Below are positions 57,866-64,000 of a DNA stretch of 64,000 nt, in pieces. A program made the translations under genes and the position numbers. Position 1 is the stretch's first letter, and every line of letters starts with the position of its first letter. Origin of the DNA: Myotis daubentonii (taxonomy: Eukaryota > Chordata > Mammalia > Chiroptera > Vespertilionidae); contig NC_081861.1 in assembly GCF_963259705.1 (NCBI RefSeq), forward strand, positions 70,041,623 through 70,105,622. Direction: 5' to 3'. Below the pieces are notes generated by a model. It worked only from the letters and a program-made list of their open reading frames with translations. It was not told the DNA's origin and ran no database searches.

Positions 57866-58176
57866 TTTCTTGGACCCTATATTAATTGTGTTCTTCTGTA
57901 GCATGTGACATTATTGACCAGTCTATCTTTCTGAAACCCCCCCTTTTTTTTCTTTTAGCTTCTGTGTTGATATCTTTGTCCTTTTATTTTTGTATATGTT
58001 TCCATTTAATTCATTGGTCCCTTCCGTTATGCTCACTTTGTATATATTGGTGTTATATAGAATCAGGCTGCCTTCTCATCCTCACTGTGCACTCCCCACG
58101 TTAGAGATTCCAGATATCAAAGGAATTTTTCTAATATATATTGCCTGTCTTCATTATTCTGTCACATCATTTCTTC
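57866..58176. other. unassigned sequence between two HAL1 elements
   Basis: About 310 bp of T-rich sequence with no recognised content. Confidence 0.45.
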
Positions 58177-58189
58177 AAAAGTGTTGTGG

Positions 58190-60092
58190 GGGGAGAACCA
58201 AGATGGCGGCATAGGTTAACGCCGGAGTTTGCTGCTTTGAACAACTACTTCAAAAGTGAAACCAAAAAACGGAAGGGACATCACCCAGAACCACAGGAAC
58301 GCTGGCTGAGTGGAAGTCCTACAACTAGGAGGAAAGAGAAACGCATACGGACACTCAGAGGAGGCGCGGTGCTGGGGTCAAGTTCTGAGGTGCGGAGTGC
58401 GCTGAGCGGGCTGGCGGCGGAGGGCGCGGTTGTTGTTTTCAGTTGGGAGGGAGTCGCAGACTCTGAGCTCCAGATACAGGCGAGTCTTTGGGGACCCAGA
58501 CTCAAACGGGAGAAGCGGGACTGTCTGGCTTCGGTCAGAGCGAGTGCAGCTTTCTCTCCCAGCTTTGCAGCGGGTGCTGGGACTCAGAGAGGCAGAGCCC
58601 CTGGGGACAGGACTGAGAGCCGCCATAACTGCTCTCTCCAGCCCACCCTGTTGATCCTGTGCGACCCGCCCTGCCCAAGCCCTGCACAGAGGCATTTGCC
58701 GGATAGCCTCAGGCAAAGGCTAGATTAGCACCTCACTAGAGGACAGAAGTTCTCTCACCGCTGACACAGCTGATTCTCATAGCCACTTGGCCTGGAGGTC
58801 AAACCCTCCCTGGGATTAACTACAACAATCAAGATTTAACTATAAGACTGCGAACAAAGACCTCTAGGGGGTGCACCAAGGAAGCATAACAAAATGCAGA
58901 GACAAAGAAACAGGACAAAATTGTCAAAGGAAGATATAGAGTTCAGAACCACACTTTTAAGGTCTCTCAAGAACTGTTTAGAAGCTGCCGATAAACTTAA
59001 TGAGCTCTACACGAAAACTAATAAGACCCTCGATCTTATATTGGGGAACCAACTAGAAATTAAGCATACATGGACTGAAATAACGAATATTATACAGACG
59101 CCCGACAGCAGACCAGAGGAGCGCAAGAATCAAGTCAATGATTTGAAATGCGAGGAAGCAAAAAACATCCAACCGGAAAAGCAAAATGAAAAAAGAATCC
59201 AAAAATACGAAGATAGTGTAAGGAGCCTCTGGGACAGCTTCAAGCGTACCAACATCAGAATTATAGGGGTGCCAGAAGATGAGAGAGAGCAAGATATTGA
59301 AAACCTATTTGAAGAAATAATGACAGAAAACTTCCCCCACCTGGTGAAAGAAATGGACTTACAGGTCCAAGAAGTGCGGAGAACCCCAAACAAAAGGAAT
59401 CCAAAGAGGACCACACCAAGACACATCATAATTAAAATGCCAAGAGCAAAAGATAAAGAGAGAATCTTAAAAACAGCAAGAGAAAGAAACTCAGTTACCT
59501 ACAAGGGAATACCCATATGACTGTCAGCTGATTTCTCAACAGAAACTTTGCAGGCCAGAAGGGAGTGGCAAGAAATATTCAAAGTGATGAATACCAAGAA
59601 CCTACAACCAAGATTACTTTATCCGGCAAAGCTATCATTCAGAATTGAAGGTCAGATAAAGAGCTTCACAGATAAGGAAAAGCTAAAGGAGTTCATCACC
59701 ACCAAACCAGGATTATATGAAATGCTGAAAGGTATCCTTTAAGAAGAGGAAGAGGAAGAAAAAGGTAAAGATACAAATTATGAACAACAAATATGCATCT
59801 ATCAACAAGTGAATCTAAGAATCAAGTGAATAAATAATCTGATGAACAGAATGAACTGGTGATTATAATAGAATCAGGGACATAGAAAGGGAATGGACTG
59901 ACTATTCTTGGGGGGGAAAGGGGTGTGGGAGATGCGGGAAGAGACTGGACAAAAATCATGCACCTAAGGATGAGGACAGTGGGTGGGGAGTGAGGGCGGA
60001 GGGTGGGGTGGGAACTGGGAGGAGGGGAGTTGTGGGGGGGAGAAAAAGAGGAACAAATGTAATAATCTGAACAATAAAGATTTAATTAAAAA
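58190..60092 (+). mobile_element. complete HAL1 element
   Basis: AAAAGTGTTGTGG lies on both sides (58177-58189 and 60093-60105), an exact 13 bp target duplication. The 5' end GGGGGAGAACCAAGATGGCGG carries a YY1-type motif. A 700 bp 5' UTR, ORF1, a 350 bp G-rich 3' UTR and an AATAAAGATTTAATT tail make 1.9 kb. There is no room for ORF2. Movement would depend on L1 ORF2 protein in trans (known for the half-L1 class). Confidence 0.93.
58894..59742 (+). pseudogene. HAL1 ORF1, one premature stop
   Basis: A 282-codon L1 ORF1-type frame opens at MQRQRNR. The N-terminal half is charged and helical. An RNA-binding domain follows (IIGVPEDERE, IENLFEEIM, RHIIIKMPRAKDKERIL), then the C-terminal domain (FSTETLQARREWQEIF) and the end M-L-K-G-I-L-stop. 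The only break is TGA at 59518-59520 where the older HAL1 has CGA, a CpG transition. The product would be an RNA-binding chaperone of its own transcript. Confidence 0.9.
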
Positions 60093-60105
60093 AAAAGTGT
60101 TGTGG

Positions 60106-61253
60106 TATCCTTGACAAAAACGGGGAAAAGACAGTTATGATATATGGGTAGCTTTTTCCAATCAATTCATGGTTCACCTGAAGAGTTACAGATAGTCAAT
60201 TGTTTATAATATACATGATAAAAAGATTTGTGTCTGAGATTGAGAAACGTTATGTTCTCACTATGGAGGGAAGTCATAAACTCTTCTGTGGTCAAGGAAG
60301 CAGGTCAGAGAAAGAGATAATCCTTCTAGAGTTATAATTAAACAAGGAAAATATTTGACAGTCTGAGTAAACATGTGTATGGTAGAATTTCTTATAGAAT
60401 AATGTTATAATTGTTGGAATAAATAAAATAGATAAAAACTTGTAGTGAAAAACAGACATCTCTTTTGATTTAGGTTCAATACACTTTATTTCATTAAGCA
60501 AGATAAAGCAATAAAGAGTAGGCTAGCAACTGAAATTGATTTGGCCTTAAGAGTACAAATTCTGATGCTAACATCCTACAAGAAAGTGGATAACATAAAT
60601 AGGTCCATCCTTGTAAGAACACTTTAAAAAGCCTAAACAAAACAAAACAAAACAAAAAACAAAAATAAAGACAAACAAGCAATCCTCTACAAATGACAGG
60701 TTGGTCACTGAGTGAAACTACTCACCTTCACTTCCTGTTTGTTTAGATGATGTGGTCAGATCTGATGAAACTCCTTGGCTTTCTCTACCGTGAACAAAGC
60801 ACTAACTTTGCACAAGCAATGATTCTTGAGAAGGCATTCATGTTATAAATATCACCAACCAGTTATAAACCAAAGGACCACATACAATAATTGTACCCAT
60901 GATGGAAGATGAGGGCATATGATGGGGACTTTAAATAGCAATTCTGAGACACTGGTGAATGGATATCCTGAAAAAGGGTATGGATAGAGGGATTCATTAT
61001 TGGCTAATGTTTAGTTGTTTTTTAAAATATATTTAATAATGAATATAAAATCAATGTACAATTAAACAAGATAAGGTTGAATGGGTTAAGTAATAAATAT
61101 AAGTTGGACAGTTATAATGAGAAGTTAAGATCAGTATTCACATGTTTTGTTATTTAGGATATCATAGTATTTCTTGGACTGAGAATTTCTATATGATAAT
61201 TTTGAAGTTGACTCCTAATAATGTATTTCTTATTTTAAAATAATTATTCTGTA
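60106..61253. other. AT-rich unassigned sequence
   Basis: An A-rich (AAAAC)n patch lies at about 60636-60665. No gene or repeat family was recognised. Confidence 0.5.
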
Positions 61254-61318
61254 CCAGAGGCCCAGTGCACAAAATTCGTGCATGGCTGTGGTCCTTAGGC
61301 CTGGCCAGTGATGACCAT
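61254..61318 (-). mobile_element. Helitron 3' end fragment
   Basis: CCAGAGGCCCAGTGCACAAAA then TTCGTGCATGG is a 3' hairpin with CTAG changed to CCAG. No 5' end follows. Confidence 0.7.
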
Positions 61319-62019
61319 ACTATTTCTTATTTCTGTCAAAATCTCAAATGGAATTTTAGTTATGAAATGATTGACCTAAGTGTAGGAATATCTGACAAAT
61401 TCTAAGGTCTTAAATATATCTTAAGTATGCCGTTTAGATAAGGCAAAATTATTCACACAGAAAAGTCTCTACTCAGAGACTAAAGGGAATAAAATTTAGA
61501 GCATTGTTTATATAATTTAGTTTACATGCCATCCGCAGCAGAGATGATTAGAGTACTTATTAAATATTCTGATTCTTGAGCCTCTTCCCAGAATTTCTTA
61601 ATGAGAACATCTGGGATCTCCACTGGGATTCTAAATTAAAAAAAAAATCCACATGTGATTTATTTTTTTAAAAAATATTAAAATCTGAGAAAAACTGCCC
61701 TACTAGTGATCTTTGGCTCCAGCCCAAACTATCTCCAAGTGAAACCATTATTGATATCTTTGCTACAATAGCTTTGCAAAACAGAAAAAGAAGATCAGTT
61801 ATGGCTGTATTAATGGTCATGGTAAGAATAGTCAGCATTTGAAAATATATTACCAGGCTGAACCCCTCTGCTTTAACCAAGGTAAAGATTTATTAACTAA
61901 TAAACATATATTTCATACTTTATCACAAAATCCAACTGTTATTATTAAAGAAAATTATGCCTATATTTATATTATACTTTTCAAAATTGTCGTTTTAAAA
62001 ATCCTCACCCAATGAGTGA
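61319..62019. other. AT-rich unassigned sequence
   Basis: Nothing recognised. Confidence 0.5.
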
Positions 62020-62272
62020 GAATATTTATTTTTTTCCATTGATTTTTAGAGAAAGTGCAAGGGAGGAGAAGGGGGAGAAAGAGAGAGAGAGAGAAACAAC
62101 AGGGAAACATCAATGTAAGGGTGACACATTGATCAGTTGCCTCCTGCACGCACCACGACCATAGAGGAGATTGAACCTGAAACCCAGGTACATGCCCTTG
62201 ACAGGCATCCAATTCAAGACCCTCTAGTGAGCAGGCCATCACTCCAACCATTGAGCAAAATGGGCAGGGCTA
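62020..62272 (-). mobile_element. Ves-related SINE, older
   Basis: Reversed tail and head with GA run, CAGTTGCCTCCTGCACGC and GAGCAAAATGGGCAGGGC. Confidence 0.85.
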
Positions 62273-62539
62273 CAAAATAATCTTTATTTCTAAAATCTTA
62301 TGAGTGATCTGACTCTCTTCTGAGTTTAAGCTAATGAGATTGAGGATGAGTTTGGAAGATGTTAAATTATCATTGTATTTGTTAGTAAACATTTGTAAAA
62401 TACAACGAGAAGTTATAGTCATTAAATTTTGACTGTTCATGATTATTTCTGATGAATAGGATTTGGAGTGATGCTTTCTCCTTTAAAACAATTGTTTTTT
62501 TTGTAGTGCTTGGTTTCCTCTTATACACTTATTTAAAAA
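62273..62539. other. AT-rich unassigned sequence
   Basis: Nothing recognised. Confidence 0.45.
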
Positions 62540-62752
62540 CTAGAGGCCCAGTACATGAAATCTGTGCATGGGTAGGGTCCCTATGCCTGGCCAGCAATCA
62601 GGGCTGATGGAGCCATCCGGCTGCCGGCCAGGGCCTTCCTTCATTCTGTGCTGCCCCTTGGTGGTCAGCGCATGTCATAGCTAGTGGTTGAACTCCGAGT
62701 TGGTTGAACTCCCAAGGGGACAATTTGCATATTAGCCTTTTATTATATAGGA
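62540..62752 (-). mobile_element. complete minimal Helitron
   Basis: CTAGAGGCCC after A at 62539 and TTTTATTATATAGGA before T at 62753. At 213 bp it is the shortest complete copy here. Confidence 0.92.
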
Positions 62753-62879
62753 TAACTCAATCTTTATATTTTTCATTTTACATAAAATATAAATGAAAGT
62801 AGTGAGAGGAAAATAAACAGTGCTCATTAATATACTTTAATTTGGCATTCAAGCCATCTTTAAGTGATTTTCTCAATTA

Positions 62880-63250
62880 TAATTTTATTGAATTAATTGG
62901 GGTGACACTGATTAACAAAATTATACAGGTTTCAGGTGCAAAATTTTACAACACATTATCTGTACACTGTATGGTGTATTCACCACACCAAGTCTAGTCT
63001 CTCTCCATCGTCATTTATCTCCCCTATGTCATCCGCCCCCTCCCCATCCTCCCTCTGACAATCCTCACTGCTGTCCATGTCCATGAGTTCTTTCCTTTTT
63101 TTTGCTCAATCTTTCCACCCCCAACACGGTGTCCCCCACACTAACAGCTCTCAGCCTGCTCTCTATCTGTGAGTCTGTCTCTATTTTGTTTGTTAGTTCA
63201 TTGTGTTCATTAGATTCCACATATGAGTGAAATCATATGGTACTTGTCTA
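62880..63250 (-). repeat. old L1 3' end
   Basis: AATTGGGGTGACACTGATTA, CAGGTTTCAGGTGC and CACATATGAGTGAAATCATA are the reversed 3' UTR and end of an older L1 type. Confidence 0.85.
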
Positions 63251-64000
63251 AAATATTTATTTTAAGAAGTTAAAAAAACCATTTATTTAATTATCAAACA
63301 TTTTAAAAGAATGTTCTTTTCCTTACGATAACCTTCATTACACATAATATACCATATGGAATATTTATTATTGGATTATGTTAATTATTCTTAATCAAAA
63401 TTTTATAACAAACAGAAATTTTATGCATATTTAACCTAATATTGTTATTATATTTTAAAACTATTCTTCAGCATTTCATCTTCCAATGTCATTTTCAATA
63501 ATTATCTAACATTCTTTATATTAAAAAATTGTGGTAATAACTCATTAGCATGATATATTTCATGAAGTAGCTAAAACTTAAATAAAGTTTTCTACTATTT
63601 AAATTCCATATTCTGCAAAGTAGGAGACATACAGTGTATTACCTACTCTACAGTTCCTATGTGAAGACACAGCATGATGATACAGAAACTCAGTAGCAAA
63701 GTAGAATAATGAAATCTTGGTCTCCGATGTCCCAGTTTATTACTTTATATAGCACATGAGATTTTCACTGAATTCTGATTTTACTAACATTTTTTTACAT
63801 TTAAAGAGATATTTTCCCAAGTGAGAAAAATCAAGCATTAAATAAGAGAGTCAAAAATCCGAGTGAACGAATTCTCTTGGTATCTAATCCCTGGACTCCA
63901 TCATCCATTCACTGAATAGAAGCCTCTGATATTTATGACATAGGCTGTTGGTTGCTTACCTTGCAGGCATTTTCTTCACCTTTCTCACTTTTTTCTGAAC
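63251..64000. other. AT-rich unassigned sequence
   Basis: No gene or repeat family was recognised. Confidence 0.5.

Overview
This window is intergenic or intronic DNA from a bat of the family Vespertilionidae (Myotis, Eptesicus, Pipistrellus or a relative; genus not resolved). The evidence is the combination of many Helitron rolling-circle transposons (5' TC, 3' CTAG, insertion between A and T, subterminal GTGCAC hairpin), tRNA-derived Ves SINEs, a SPIN-type hAT element, ORF1-only HAL1 retrotransposons and L1. I found no intact host gene. The only host-gene sequence I recognise is a TMEM82 5' fragment carried inside a Helitron. Nearly every long reading frame is a decayed transposon gene, an antisense shadow of one, or GC-rich tandem repeat.

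Layout. 1-8547: L1 and hAT fragments among eight Helitrons, several with internal 32-120 bp tandem repeats. 8548-16099: AT-rich sequence with a MIR, one long Helitron carrying an LTR-like insert, two L1 remnants and a SPIN element. 16100-17782: a Helitron carrying TMEM82 promoter, exon 1, intron 1 and the start of exon 2. 17783-20656: MIRs, microsatellites, a Ves SINE and a MER5A-like fragment. 20657-31734: an almost continuous 11 kb cluster of Helitron units, with recurrent two-module composites and a circularly permuted inverted duplication. 32235-34745: an old L1 carrying a Ves SINE and a younger L1. 36935-42980: another old L1, split by a gammaretrovirus-like provirus (TG...CA LTRs, 4 bp CCAA duplication, tRNA-Glu-like primer binding site, pol remnants).

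43466-57855 is one deep nest. A HAL1 with a 10 bp target duplication is split by a 12 kb Helitron interval (45449-57485). That Helitron keeps the C-terminal helicase sequence of an autonomous HeliBat-type element and is itself broken by a Ves SINE, a 5'-truncated L1, a full-length L1 and a solo LTR. A complete second HAL1 (58190-60092) follows; its ORF1 carries one premature stop. The remainder is AT-rich single-copy sequence with a short complete Helitron, a SINE and an old L1 end.

In function, the helicase relic is of the class that would have moved the non-autonomous Helitrons, and L1-type machinery would have moved the SINEs and HAL1s. All protein-coding transposon genes here look dead.
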